This document shows, piece by piece, positions 33,771 to 45,515 of a DNA stretch of 64,000 nt. Source of the DNA: Mikania micrantha (lineage: Eukaryota; Streptophyta; Magnoliopsida; Asterales; Asteraceae). The notes under the pieces were generated by a model. That model saw only the letters and a list, made by a program, of their open reading frames with translations. It had not been told where the DNA came from and made no database searches. Every line of letters starts with the position of its first letter. The stretch's first letter is position 1. Made by a program: the position numbers and the translations under genes. The stretch is taken from contig CM018686.1 of NCBI GenBank assembly GCA_009363875.1, positions 7,626,001-7,690,000 on the forward strand, written 5' to 3'.

Positions 33771-34613
33771 TCAATTTGATTCATCATCACTTTCTTTGAC
33801 ACTTAAGGAGGTGATTTTAGCTGAGAGAGAGATGGCTGACTCTAGAGTAGCAGGGTTTGTAGCCAGCACAATGTTTTGTATGCAGGAGGGTAATCCAACT
33901 ACATATCTATCAATCAGCTTCTCTAGAGTTGGCACCATTTCTGGCACCAAAGCTACCAGTTCATGATAGCGGGTGGTGAAAGTCATGTGATCAGCTCCCT
34001 TCATCACATGGATGGAGAGTTTAACTTCAAGCTTCTGCAGTTCATGTTTTGGACAGAATTCGTTCCTCAGAAGGAGTTTGAAATCTGCCCAAGGCATTGC
34101 CAATGCTTCATCTCTGCCTCTTGCCCTGATTTGAGAGTTCCACCATGTTAAGGCCCGTTTGCTGAAAGAGCCAGCAACATATCGGACCTTGTGGTGTTCT
34201 GGACAGCCACTAATGTCCAGAGTGGTTTCCATCTTTTCCAGCCATTGGATCAGTCCAACAGCTCCCTCCACACCAGTAAAACTTGGAGGCTTGCATCCTA
34301 CAAATGACTTGTAGGAGCAGTCAAAAGTGTTGCCAGTGTTTCCACTAGCCTCTCCAGTAGTATGGCCAGAGTTGTTGCCGTGGCCTTGGATTCTATTTAT
34401 CATATCCGGGATGACATCCTTAAGTTGGCTCATCAGTTGGCTGCTCAGCAGTGTTGCCAAAGCAATGGTAGCAGGATCAAGAGCTGGACCCGCATTCGGG
34501 TTCGGAGGAGGGTTTAGTGGAGGAGGAGGAGGTGGCAGTGGTGAATCTGGTGGTGTAGGAGTAGATGAGTTTGGTGCAGAGACTTGAGAGGTCGGTTGTC
34601 TTCTGGGCGGCAT
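33771..34613 (-). pseudogene. Gag of element Y (Tekay/Del-like chromovirus), C-terminally truncated
   Basis: Starts MPPRRQPTSQ at ATG 34613, as do the gags of elements X and W (MPPRR). A Pro/Asn-rich tail is followed by the capsid domain: TFDCSYKSFVGCKPPSFTGV, GLIQWLEKMETTL, KRALTWWNSQIRARGRD and FCPKHELQKLEVKL. It ends at a stop after LSVKESDDESN, about where the zinc knuckles should follow, and the DNA beyond is LTR of another element. The 280-codon frame is otherwise open. Confidence 0.75.
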
Positions 34614-34765
34614 TCTGATCATAACTAAAAGATATTGGTTAGTGCAGCGATCGAATGCAGAAGACACAATGCAAACATAGGTCCTAAGTTCTCTACATGA
34701 GGGTCCCTAAGTTATAGTCTAGGCCAAACCGTTCAAGTAAATGACCTATTATTCTCTATAACCTT

Positions 34766-34779
34766 GAGCTCTGATACCA
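34766..34779 (-). other. Primer-binding site of element Y
   Basis: TGGTATCAGAGCTC on minus (initiator tRNA-Met), three bases from the LTR at 34783. Confidence 0.8.
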
Positions 34780-35280
34780 ATCTGTCACACCCCGAGCCGG
34801 CGGGACGGATCGACTTCCCCGCCGGGCGGAAGGTTCTCGGGGCCCGATATCGTGAGTGATAATCGTGATGATCAGATTGTTTACATAGCATCAATGTCAA
34901 GAATAACCATAGCACAATTTAACATTTACTAGGATTACAAGGTTAAATTTCAAATGTCAATGTTTAGTAATTTAACTAAGTAAACCTATCAAAAGAATCA
35001 AATGTTACTATCTTGTATCTGTACAAGATATCAAAAGTGACTCGTATTAATAACAAAAGATGTGCTTTCCAAAAGTCTACTAGGTCCACTATCTGGGCAT
35101 CCTAGCATGCAATTCTGTGCCTTAGCTTAAACCTGTGCATCACCTGAGAAAGCATGTAAGAAAAACAAAGTCAACACAATGGTTGGTGAGTTCATATAGT
35201 TTTATAGTTGAAAAAAATAGCTTTTGCAAACCTCATTCGGTAAAACCTTAACCTCATTAACAATCACATGTAATATCCAA

Positions 35281-35358
35281 ATTGGTATGCTTATATATAG
35301 GGCATACGAAAGGGTCGAGCCTACAACCCGCCCAGACGCCATCCTACCACATACTAAT
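35281..35358 (-). repeat. Hairpin module, copy 2 (LTR Y)
   Basis: Arms ATTGGTATG/CATACTAAT, 8 of 9 paired. The core in sense has GTGGTAGGATGG, inner hairpin GGGC...GACCC and GCCCTATATATAAG. Confidence 0.75.
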
Positions 35359-35529
35359 CCGTATATGACACTGTTGTTAATGATAATTAAGCATTTTACC
35401 TACCATTCAATCCAGTCTCAGTCATAGCTTTAGTGTACTGCTTAAAAGTTTACAAGTTTATAACATTCATGTAAGTTAGCTTTAGAGTAAGTTGTACAAG
35501 CATCATTGTTTTCACACATCATAGTTTAG

Positions 35530-35990
35530 CTTTCACCAATCTCATGTGTGGGTACAAGCTTTGCTCTAACAATGTTTAGCATTTACGTAGCCCACGGCTA
35601 GATACAAGCTCTGCTCTAGCAGTGTTTAGCCATTACGTATCTCATGAATTGGTTTAAGCTTAGCTTCCGAATAGTCTAGCAATTACGTGTCTCATATATG
35701 CAAATACAAGCCTTGCTCTAGCAATGTTTGGCAATTACATATCTCATATATAGTCACAAGCCGTGCACACACAAATAGTTTAGCATTTACATATCTTATA
35801 TATAGACACAAGCCTTGCCCAAGCAATGTTTGGCATTTACATATCTCATATATAGATAAAAGCTTAGCATCCTCATAGTTTAGCTTCCACGTATCTCAAT
35901 GCATGGGTACAAGCTTTGCTCTAGCAATGTTTAGCAATTACGTAGCCCATGAATAGATACAAGCTTAGCATTTCGCACACAATCATAGCT
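35530..35990. repeat. Tandem array, unit about 55-60 bp, eight or so copies
   Basis: Units share ACAAGC.TTGCTCTAGCAATG, TTTAGCATTTACGTA and CTCATATATAG variants. In the U5 side of LTR Y. Confidence 0.75.
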
Positions 35991-37589
35991 TTGAGCATTT
36001 AGTTTCAAGCATTATCATATAGTTTGAGCATAGAGTTTATAGCTGAAGCATCAAGCATCTAGTTTAAGCTTCAAGTGTAACACCCCGACCGATGGCGGAA
36101 ACGTCGGGATGCCACGAGGGATGTGTAGATTGTTCATAAGCTCGTGGGCATCTAATCAATTCATCACATAACAATCAAATCAAATAATTTTTTACACTAA
36201 AATCATGTTCATCATGATTTAATTACAATCAATTACACAAAAGATTAGCTAAATTAACTAAATACTAATCTTCAGTAATCCAGTTAATTTTAGCTAAGTC
36301 CGAGACCCTAAGTGATGATTGTCCCAAATATGAGAGATCATCCTCCTCAACCTACTTGTCTTCATTTCCTGAAACATGTAGAAAATCAAGTGTCAACTAC
36401 GAAGTAGTTGGTAAGTAATCATAAGTTTTATATTTAAAAGTGTTTTTCAAAATGATTATAAAAGTTTAAAGTTTCTTGAGAAAATCCACATGAGTACCTG
36501 CGTGATAATCCAACACATAATCACAATACACAATCGCATATATCAAATAATCATAGATAATCATTCACCTAAACATTCAACCAATCTCAATCATCAATAT
36601 TCTCAAATAGTATATGTGACAATACATGGAACCAAAGTGATTAACAATAGTTAAAGACATGATCCATGGAGTGGTAGCAACCCACGTGACAATACATGCA
36701 ATCGTTGCGGATGACGGAGGTCAACAGTAACGATTCATGGAGTTGTGATAATCCAAGTGGCAATACATGTAATCATTGCTATTGATTGAAGTCAATAACA
36801 ATGTCACACGGATATATGATAATCAGTGATAATCCATAAACAGTGATAATCCCATAATGTGAATATCGTATTGATAAACAGGTATCTCCCATGTGTTATC
36901 AAAATAATATTTAAAATTGGTATACATGTTCCACCTCCGAGTTTAAAACAAAACAGTTTAAAATGGAGGTTATGAGAACTCACCTGAGTCCTTAGATTCT
37001 GTGTGTTTTAACAATGCACGCTCACGTATACAAAATCAGAAGCACTCAATCAACCTGTATTTAATATGTGTTCGGATTCATAACCGTATGCGTTTCGTTC
37101 CGATTGATTATTCATACTTGTTTTCTTCTACTTATTAATTGTGTCATTAACTTAGTTTGTTGCATCTAAGTCAAAATGATTTAATTAATACTTTATAATT
37201 AACCATCATGAGTTTATAATTTAAACTTGTTAGTTTTAGTAATCTATCCTATGATGGTTTTAAACTAATGTAGCTAAGGTTTATGAGTTGCAAGGATAAT
37301 AATCTTATACACTCGGGTACACCTTTTTTTGCATATACCCACATGCATGCTTAACTTATTTGACCACCTTAAGTTGATTCTTAAAATCCAATTCAAGCAC
37401 TAAGAGATTATATCTAAGTCCGTTACTTATAAAAATTTCACATTATCTAAAATCTTAAGATACAAGGCTTATTTTGTTAATAAAAAGGTGGTCACTATTT
37501 AATATTCATGCATGTATGTGGAAGCGTCACTATACTTTGTTTATCATAATTTATGCGAGTTTATGTAGCCTCTCCCTTGGTCCACAAAA

Positions 37590-38235
37590 GATTTAGATTC
37601 GGGAGCCCCTAGAACCAGCGATCCTATGCCAGGTTCTCCCCTAGGTTCGGCTCCCACTTAGTCCACAGCCAAGATTCGCGACACTCTAAGGTTCAACTAA
37701 ATCTAAGAAGGTACGGTTCGGCCATGGCTAGACCAAGGGGAACTTCGGTCGAAGGTTTGGCTTGGCATCCCACCTTGATTTCGTTTCATTTGGGTTAGGC
37801 CAAAATACAAGATGGTGAATCAAAGTTCATTGTCTATGGCCAGGCCTAGTTGCAATTTCTTTTAACCGAGTGTAGGTTCGCTGTAAAACAAAGGAGGTTC
37901 ACCGATTAATAGGTTTGGCCACTAAGGTTCGGCTGGTTTAGCCGAGTGCTATGGTTCGGCCAAGGCAAAGCATTCAGGTTCGTGGCGTATTACATTCGGC
38001 TAACAGGTTCGTGGGTTTGAATTGGTTGGAGCAAGATTCGCCATGCATGGTTTGCTGATTTCAGCCCCCTCCTTCCCATGGTTCGGCAAGGGTTCGGTGG
38101 GTTCTTCATCCGTAGGTTCGGCTGTGCATGAGCAGGTTCGCTCGAGAGGGGTCCGCAGCACAGGTTCGGGGCTTACCTTTGGGTTCGGCTACCTGAAGGT
38201 TTGGTGACAAAAGGTTCGGCTAGCCATCAGTACAG
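37590..38235 (-). repeat. CGAACC-type oligomer array in the 3' LTR of X
   Basis: More than twenty occurrences of GGTTCG (CGAACC in sense), often AGGTTCGGC or AGGTTCGTGG, spaced irregularly by 10-40 bp. The matching array in the other LTR is at 47395-48000. Confidence 0.75.
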
Positions 38236-39292
38236 GTTCGTGGCTCCTCTTCAATGAACACAGATTCATCCTCACCGAACCTGTTGTTCATCTTCACCCC
38301 CTTCGCGTTTCTTTGTGTTGTAGGTTCTCTCATAGTTCCCTCATGTTTATTCAAGTTCGTTTTAGGGTCTGGTACATAGTTTATTCGATTTACAAGCAAA
38401 CACATATACACTATCATCTTAGAGTGAGAAACCGAAGTAATATACTCTACATACCTCCAAGACACGATCAAACGCTTGAAATCTCCGTGGGTTCTTGATC
38501 TACTCAGTTGTATGAACGATCTAACACTGAAATCTCTTGAATTGATGAAGATTTGAGAAAGTTTTGGTAGAGAGAAGGTATAGAGAGAGGGTATGGACGA
38601 ATTTGGGTTTTAGAGAGAGAAGGAGAGGTGGGAAAATGAGAAAGAAGGTGGGTGTTTTCCTTCTTATGTCGCTTATCGTCCACCGCGTGGTCGGTCTCGT
38701 TTTTATCGCGTGAAATTACTAAATTGCTCGGTTCATTACGAAAAACATATTTAAAACATATAATGTTTAAATAAATATGTTTCGTTGTAATACAAATGAT
38801 TTTTAAATCAAATTGTTTAAATAAAATTCTTTCGATCACTTACGTTAAATTATTTATTAAAATGAGTTAATTCGTTCATTTTTGGTTTTATGTTGTAATT
38901 CCCAATAAATATTATAAGTTCTCATTTATTAATTTAATATCGTTAAATATTATTCCGTTATCTCGTCAAAACGTGTTATTCGCGTACGTATTCGTAAAGA
39001 TCGTCATCTTTCCGAATCCGACGCTCGTATCATATTTCGATTCGATTTATGATTTATGGAATATTGTTTCAGAATACTATTCCTAATAATTATATTCGTG
39101 TGAATCGTCACCCACGCGAATACATTATAAAGTTTAATATTTCCGAATTAATATTCCCGTTTATTTTATATCCGTAACCTCACCAACGCGTGATCATTTC
39201 AAGTATCGTTTCCATTATCTTATTATCTTTAATATTATAAATCCCAAATCCAATTCCCACTAAACCATATCACTGACACATCCGTGATAGAC

Positions 39293-39367
39293 CGAAATAT
39301 GCATATGTATAGGGCATATGTAGGGGTCAGTCGCAACTGCCCCAGCCACCGTCCCTCCGCTATTTCG
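39293..39367 (-). repeat. Hairpin module, copy 3 (3' LTR of X, U3)
   Basis: Arms CGAAATA/TATTTCG, perfect and extendable with a G-U pair. The core in sense has GGAGGGACGGTGG, hairpin GGGGC-AGT-TGCG-ACT-GACCCC and CCCTATACATATG. Confidence 0.75.
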
Positions 39368-39680
39368 ATAAACCATGACCATGTGTCCTTGACTATGTTT
39401 ATTAACCAAACCATAACACACTCCAACTTCCTTTCCATTCAAAACGATAAACCATAATCTGTGCATTCAACGACGATAAACTCTCTGGTTCTGTTTAGTT
39501 GGGTTTCAACTAAACTTCCCATGGTTTATGCATATAATAATAATATGTTCTCACTATGTATACCAATGTTAATAATGACAGTCAATAATCCATAGTAATC
39601 ATCATTAATAAATAACACATCAGGTTGTAACAGTAAAGTCGTACATATGTACGGACATCCTGAAGTACAGTGATGTTACA

Positions 39681-39694
39681 GTCTCCCCTAATTA
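39681..39694 (-). other. Polypurine tract of element X
   Basis: TAATTAGGGGAGAC on minus, directly before LTR start TGTAACATC. Confidence 0.8.
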
Positions 39695-39714
39695 CGGGAA
39701 TTTCATCCCGAAAT

Positions 39715-40065
39715 TCAACTTGGAGTGACTATAGTGAATAAATGTGGATACTTAATCTTCATCTGATCTTCCCGCTCCCAGGTGAATTCTGGACCACGCT
39801 TCCACTCCCATCGTACTTTAACAATTGGAATTCTACTGCGTTTGAGTTTCTGAACTTCACGGTCCATTATTTCGACTGGTTTATCAACAAAATGCATGGT
39901 ATCATCGACGCGAATGTCATCGAGTGGTACCTAAAGATCCTGATCAGCTAAGCATTTTCTTAAATTGGACACGTGAAACGTCGGGTGCACGTTACTCAAT
40001 TCAGGAGGAAGTTCCAACTTATAGGCAACCTTCCCGATCCGTTCAAGGATCTTAAAAGGGCCAAC
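39715..40065 (-). pseudogene. Integrase C-terminus and chromodomain-like tail of X
   Basis: Reads KLKRSRIPIVKVRWEWKRGP then FTWEREDQMKIKYPHLF, the conserved end of Tekay-type polyproteins, ending at stop 39715. Two in-frame stops, near 40064 (APR-stop-VGP) and 39930 (DQDL-stop-VP), separate it from integrase. In the family such tails guide insertion to chromatin. Confidence 0.75.
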
Positions 40066-41120
40066 TTATCGTGGAGCAAGCTTAACCTTCTTCCCAAATC
40101 GTACCACTCCTTTCCAGGGCGATACTTTAAGTAATACCATATCGTCAACTTCAAACTCTAATGGTTTCCTTCGTTTGTCCGCGTAGCTTTTCAGTCGACT
40201 GCGTGCAGCTAACAGATTGTCATGGATCTGACGAATCTTGTCAGTCGTTTCTTGAATAATCTCGGGACCAGTGATCTGCGATTCGCCGACTTCGGTCCAA
40301 CAAATAGGTGACCGGCATTTTCTGCCATAAAGAGCTTCAAACGGCGCCATACCAATGCTCGCATGATAACTGTTGTTATACGAGAACTCGAATAATGGTA
40401 AATGGCTATCCCATTGCCACCGAAATTGATGACACAAGCTCTCAACATGTCTTCCAATGTTTGAATCGTCCGCTCCGTTTGGCCATCCGTTTGAGGATGA
40501 TAAGCGGTGCTAAGATCCAATCTTGTTCCAAAAGCTTCATGAAGTGATTCCCAAAATCTTGCCGTGAAACGAGCATCATGATCCGATATTATGCTAAGGG
40601 GAGTACCATGTCGGGTAACAATCTCATCAACGTAGATACGAGCTAACTTCCGCATAGGGTACGTCTCTCGTATCTGTAAGAAATGAGCCGACTTGGTTAA
40701 TCTATCAACTATCACCCAAATACTATCCTTACCGTTTGCGGTTAGTGGGAGTTTAGTAATGAAATCCATAGAGATATTCTCCCACTTCCATATTGGTATT
40801 TCTGGTCGTAATAACAATCTCGAAGGTCGCTGGTGTTCTGCCTTGACTTTAGCACAGTTAAGGAACTTGGATACATATTCAGCAATGTCCTTCTTCATTC
40901 CAGGCCACCAGTACAAGACTCTAAGGTCTTGATACATCTTATCGGCACCCAGATGGACTGAGTAACGAGACTTATAAGCTTCATCCAAAATCATCATTCT
41001 AAGATCACCCCGGTTCGGTATCCACAACCGATTCAAGTAATACATCAAACCATCATCCTTAGTTTCCAGTAATATCTCAGCCCCGCAAGACATCTCATTT
41101 TTCAAGTTATCCTGAGCCAA
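40066..41120 (-). pseudogene. Integrase of element X
   Basis: HHCC region: SVHLGADKMYQDLRVLYWWP then KFLNCAKVKAEHQ, where the first Cys of the usual CxxC is Phe. Catalytic core: Asp in WVIVDRLTKSAHFL, Asp in SIISDHDARF and Glu in QTDGQTERTIQ, all three present. A frameshift near 40420 (INFGG to WDSHLPL) breaks it. The GPF/Y-type module (GVVRFGKKVKLAPR) follows. The upstream frame begins after other lesions near 41121-41180. Confidence 0.8.
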
Positions 41121-41183
41121 TGAGTGTTGCTAGGCTGTGAGAACATCATTACGGAGATTAGTGTGTACTCGGACACTATGAAT

Positions 41184-42224
41184 CTAAACTTGACTCTTGC
41201 GACTAAGCTCATCTGCTACTACATTCGCTTTACCAGGATGGTAGCGAATTTCACCGTCATAGTCATTCAACAGTTCAACCCATCTCCGTTGTCTCATATT
41301 AAGCTCTTTCTGATTGAGAATGTGCTGCAAACTTTTATGATCAGTAAAGACTACACACTTCGTGCCATAAAGATAATGTTTCAATATCTTCAAAGCAAAC
41401 ACGACTGCACCAAGTTCCAAGTCGTGTGTGGTGTAGTTCTTCTCGTGAATTTTCAGCTGTCTTGATGCATAGGCCACAACCTTTCCCCGCTACACGAGAA
41501 CACAACTGCGAGCAAACATATTAATGACGAGGAACGCGTTTTTGTTATGCTACTGGTTAGATGCATCGCAGTAAACTACAAAATCATCATTTCCATCAGG
41601 CAGTGTTAAGACAGGAGCATCACAGAGTTTCTGCTTCAAAGTCTGGAATGCCTCTTCTTGCTTCGGTCCCCACCCATAAGGTTTATTCTTCTGAGTTAAC
41701 GACGTGAGAGGGACTGCAATCCTGGAGAAGTTTGAAATAAACCGCCGATAGTAAATGGCAAGTCCAAGGAACGATCGAATCTCCGTTGGTGTTGTCGGTG
41801 TACTCCAATTCTTCACCGCATCAATCTTTGCAGGATCCACGTGAACACCCTTTTCATTGACTATGTGCCCCAAGAATTGAACTTCCTTAAGCCAAAATTC
41901 ACATTTAGAGAATTCGGCATACAGTCGCTCCTATCTTAGGATCTCCAAAACCAACTTAAGGTATTGCTCGTGTTCTTCTTTGATCTTTGAGTAGATCAGA
42001 ATGTCATCAATGAATACAATCACAAATTTATCCAAGTATGGCCTGCAAACACGGTTCATGAGATCCATGAAAACCGCTGGTGCATTGGTAAGTCCGAAAG
42101 GCATTACCAGAAATTCATAATGGCCATATCTTGTTCTGAAGGCCGTTTTGGGAATATCATCATCATGTACACGAAGTTGATGATACCCAGACCTAAGATC
42201 GATCTTTGAAAACCATGCCGATCC
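41184..42224 (-). pseudogene. Reverse transcriptase (C-terminal part) and RNase H of X
   Basis: After the stop at 42225 the sense strand continues with the RT fingers and palm, including FVIVFIDDILI near 42000 with the catalytic FIDD. A stop lies near 41935 (EILR-stop-ERLYAEFSK). Then come FLGLAIYYRRFISNFSRIAV and the tethered RNase H: FVVYCDASNQ, MAYASRQLKIHEKNYTTHDL and VFTDHKSLQHIL. A further break lies between 41478 and 41549. These enzymes copy the element RNA to DNA in the particle. Confidence 0.8.
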
Positions 42225-43217
42225 TTAAAGCTGATCGAAGAGATCATCGATGCGCGGCAGTGGATATCGATTCTTAATTGTGAGTTTGTTTAATTGGCGG
42301 CAGTCGATGTACATTCGGAATGACCCATCCTTCTTCTTAACAAACAGGACCGGTGCACCCCATGGCGAATGGCTCGGGCGAATAAATCCTTTATCAGTCA
42401 GTTCTTGCAGTTGGCTTGCCAGTTCTTGTAACTCCGAAGGCGCAAGTATGTAAGGAGCTTTGGCGACTGGATTCGCACCAGGTACTAAGTCAATTCGAAA
42501 CCCTACTTGACGTTCTGGTGGAAGACCCGGCAAGTCTTCTGGAAATATTTCAGGAAAATCTCTGATTACAGGAACATCTTCAATGCTCTTTCCTTTCTCC
42601 TTTTTCTCCACAATGTGTGCTAAGAATGCTATACATTTCTTCCTAAGGTACTTGTGTGCTTTAGTGCATGACATCAGCTTAAGACCTTTACTAGAAGTTT
42701 CCCCAAAAACTCTTAAAGTTTCACCCGAAGATAAGGAAATACGAATGTATTTTTCATGACAAACTATCTCCACTTTGTGGGTGGCTAACCAATCCATGCC
42801 TATGATAATATCAAAGCTCCCAAGGTGAATAGGTATAAGATCAATTGGGAAAACGTGATCACTTAAGTTCACAGTACATCCAATAATAACAGTGTCAATA
42901 TCAATAGTGTTTCCGTCAGCCACTTCCACGTTAAACGGTTTATCTAAGTGTGTACGTGTTCTACCAAGCATGCATTCAAATTCATATGAAATTAAACTCC
43001 TATCGGCACTAGAATCAAATAAGACAGATGCATATGAGTTGCTGATCAGAAATGTACCGTTGACCACATCCTGGTTGGCTTGAGCAGCTGGAGCATTCAG
43101 TTGGAACGCTCTGCCTCTTGCCACCCGTTGATTGTTTCCCATCAGTCTCGGGCACAGGTTTCTGAAATGACCCACTTCACCACACTCATAACAGGCTCTT
43201 TCCTGTGCTGGAGGTAC
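42225..43217 (-). pseudogene. Second zinc knuckle, protease and RT N-terminus of X
   Basis: Starts after a stop at about 43218 with CYECGEVGHFRNLCP (CCHC). The protease core reads ASVLFDSSADRSLISYEFE, where the expected DSG/DTG is DSS, a change at the invariant glycine that would likely cripple the enzyme. The second half is DIIIGMDWLATHKVEIVC. The RT start DFPEIFPEDLPGLPPERQVG leads to MYIDCRQLNKLTIKNRYPLP, where the motif MCIDYRELN is altered. It ends at a stop at 42225-42227 within the RT domain. Confidence 0.8.
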
Positions 43218-43920
43218 CTAGCGAACGGGTACAGCTTGAATTGGTTGAGCTTGCGGAGCTGGCAGTGCAAGCGGTGCATGTTGCATCCTTTGTGCTTGCG
43301 GTGCACTCCGACAGACATTGGCAAAATGACCATACTGGCCACAGTTGTTGCAGACGGGACATGGCAAGTTAGTTGCGTGATGATATCGGCAGATATTACA
43401 TTGAGGAGTGTTCCCAACATAATTTCTGGCAGTGATGTTGTTTGATGATTGTTGTGCAGACTTAGCAGCAGGAGTAGTGACCACAAAGATCCTAGTCTTT
43501 CTTTTTTTGTTTCTGCTTTTTGAAGAACTAGCAGCCTCAGTCTTGACTTCTGTTTTTGTTTCCTTTGCAGCAATCTTCCCCTCAGTATTCTTTGTTCCTT
43601 TTCTTGTGAATGTTCCAGCCTTCACATGATTATCAGTCAAGGTTGCAGATAAACGAATTGCAGCCTCCAATGTTTTAGGGTTGCTTCTGTAGACCGTGTC
43701 TTGAATCTGCATAGGCAACCCGCCTATATATTTCTCAATCGCTCTCTCCAAGGGTGTCACCAGATGAGGCACCAGTAGACTGTACTCATGGAAGCGAGTG
43801 TTGTAAATTACATTCCCCCCGCTATCCTGTTTGAGTTCCCAGAACTCAGTCTCAAGCTTCCTCATCTCGCTACGGGGACAGAATTCAGTGGTCATCAGGT
43901 TCTTGACCTCCGTCCATGAC
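43218..43920 (-). pseudogene. Gag C-terminal part of X with zinc knuckle
   Basis: Reads FCPRSEMRKLETEFWELKQD, then PLERAIEKYIGGLPMQIQDT, a Lys-rich stretch and the CCHC knuckle CNNCGQYGHFANVC. A frameshift near 43915 separates it from the N-terminal gag, and a stop at about 43218 from the second knuckle. Confidence 0.8.
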
Positions 43921-44311
43921 AGTGCTGGACAGCATCAACTCCCCTAGTTCTCTTCTCGCCATTCCACCAAGTAAGTGCTCTCTTTTGGAAAACACTGGTA
44001 GCATAGCGCACTTTCAGATTATCGGGGCAATCACTGTTGATGAAGGTGTTCTCCATACTCTCAAACCACTGCAGCAGACCAGTGGCTGTCTCAGAACCCG
44101 TAAACTTCAGTGGATTACAAGAGTTGAAGTGTTTGAATGTGCAGACCGGTGGGTTTGCACCACCTCTGTTCTGGTTGAGATATTGATTGGCTTGAGTCAG
44201 TTGATTCACCAATCTAGAAATGAGGCTTGCTAACTCTTGTATGCCGGAATTGGCATTACCGTTAGCATCTTCGGAGTTCGTATCATCTCCGTTGTGACGG
44301 CGTGGTGGCAT
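43895..44311 (-). pseudogene. Gag N-terminal part of X
   Basis: ATG 44311, MPPRRHNGDDTNSED, then VCTFKHFNSCNPLKFTGSET and LLQWFESMENTF and KRALTWWNGEKRTRG. It runs out of frame after TRGVDAVQ near 43920. Confidence 0.8.
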
Positions 44312-44566
44312 GTTTCTGAGGATATTAGAAACACATTACTATCGTTTACAACGTAAGTCATACAAACTAGGGTCAAATGAGTTCATTTCAACAGTTAGGA
44401 TTACATATAGGAACTATATTTTTCTCCTATTTGTCATTAAACTCTTATCAAATTATTAACTCCCTAATATTATATTAACGCATCCTAATTGGTCATATCT
44501 AATATTAACTAATTATTCCTAAGTACCAAACATTCCCCACCCTATACTAACACTGACAACCTCCCG

Positions 44567-44647
44567 ATGCAATTCAACAAGCTTATATATAGGGCATATG
44601 CAGGGGTAGATCGCAACCTCCCCAACACCGTCTCACCACCGTTGCAT
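44567..44647 (-). repeat. Hairpin module, copy 4 (X leader)
   Basis: Arms ATGCAA/TTGCAT. Core in sense GGTGGTGAGACGGTG, inner hairpin GGGGA-GGT-TGCG-ATC-TACCCC, and GCCCTATATATAAGC. Confidence 0.75.
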
Positions 44648-45288
44648 TGTACCACGATTATGCCCTTGTTAAAATTTAGGGTGTATGATGTATCTTATTA
44701 TTGTCTCACTTCACAAACCTTATCCTAGGTAGGACAATTTTGAGTGAAGTGGTCTCCAGTTCCCTTGGACAATTAGGTTCACCTAATGTCTAAGTTCACC
44801 TGACATGTAGGTTTGTCTATTTCTAAGTTCACCTAATGTCCAAGTTCACCTAACATTAAAGTTCCCCTAATGTCTAAGTTCACTAAAAGTCCATACTAAA
44901 TCCCAATGTCTATAATCATCAATGAGGGTTCATATCATCACTGAGTGCTCTTATTGTCACTAAGTGTTCATATCCTCCCTATAATTCATTCTCATCAAGT
45001 GTTCATACGATCACTATGTGTAAGTATCATCACTATGCGTTCATATGTTCACTAAGTGTCTGTATCATCATCCAAGTCTTCAGTCTATCACTAAGTGTTC
45101 GCATCGTTCGTTGATCCTATACACCCCACGTGTCCAATAAGTGTGTTCATAAGTGATTATATATGTGTTTATCAAATATGATTCATCCAAAGTGTCAATC
45201 CAAACCAATTCCCAAAAAACACTCCATCAACAACTTTCCCAGCACTTCCTAATAATATCCTAAGTTCGTGACACTAACAGACCCCCAA

Positions 45289-45373
45289 TATACTACAAAT
45301 GGTATATATATAGGGAATATGTAAGGGTCAGTCGCAACTGGCCCACCCACCGTCCCACCACCTTTGTAGTATA
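45289..45373 (-). repeat. Hairpin module, copy 5 (X leader)
   Basis: Arms TATACTACAAA/TTTGTAGTATA, 11 bp perfect. Core in sense GGTGGTGGGACGGTGGG and TCCCTATATATATACC. Confidence 0.85.
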
Positions 45374-45515
45374 CCACGAGTGTGTCCTTGTCCGGTGATC
45401 CTAGATCAAACAATTAATTCCTAAAGCAGATAAGTTCCTAAGCAGTTAATTTCCTAAGCAATTAGTTTCCCAAAGGGGTAGTTCCCTTATTCTTCAGTAC
45501 TGACATCCACCTAAT

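Larger units (their letters stand above)
34783..36075 (-). repeat. LTR Y, left piece (interrupted by element X)
   Basis: Begins TGTCACACCCCGAGCCGGCG next to the primer site. It is split by element X after TCAAG (36071-36075) and resumes at 49812. Joined, the LTR is about 4.2 kb. Its right end at 52684 is next to the polypurine tract of another internal region, so one LTR serves two element bodies. Confidence 0.75.
36076..39680 (-). repeat. 3' LTR of element X (3.6 kb)
   Basis: TGTAACACCCC...GATGTTACA. Closely matches 45842-49806 except for the 441-bp duplication in the latter and small gaps. On minus a TATA-like CGATAAAAACGAG lies near 38698-38712, and CT-rich leader sequence follows at 38560-38630. 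Confidence 0.9.

Noticed and set aside
35530..35990. CRISPR-like array of regularly spaced repeats
   Set aside because: Repeats are diverged and contiguous with no constant repeat and unique spacers; a eukaryotic LTR tandem array.
37590..38235. Reading the many GGTTCG words as RNA polymerase III B boxes
   Set aside because: Only the GGTTCG core fits; the required A following and the CC end are mostly missing, and there are no paired A boxes.
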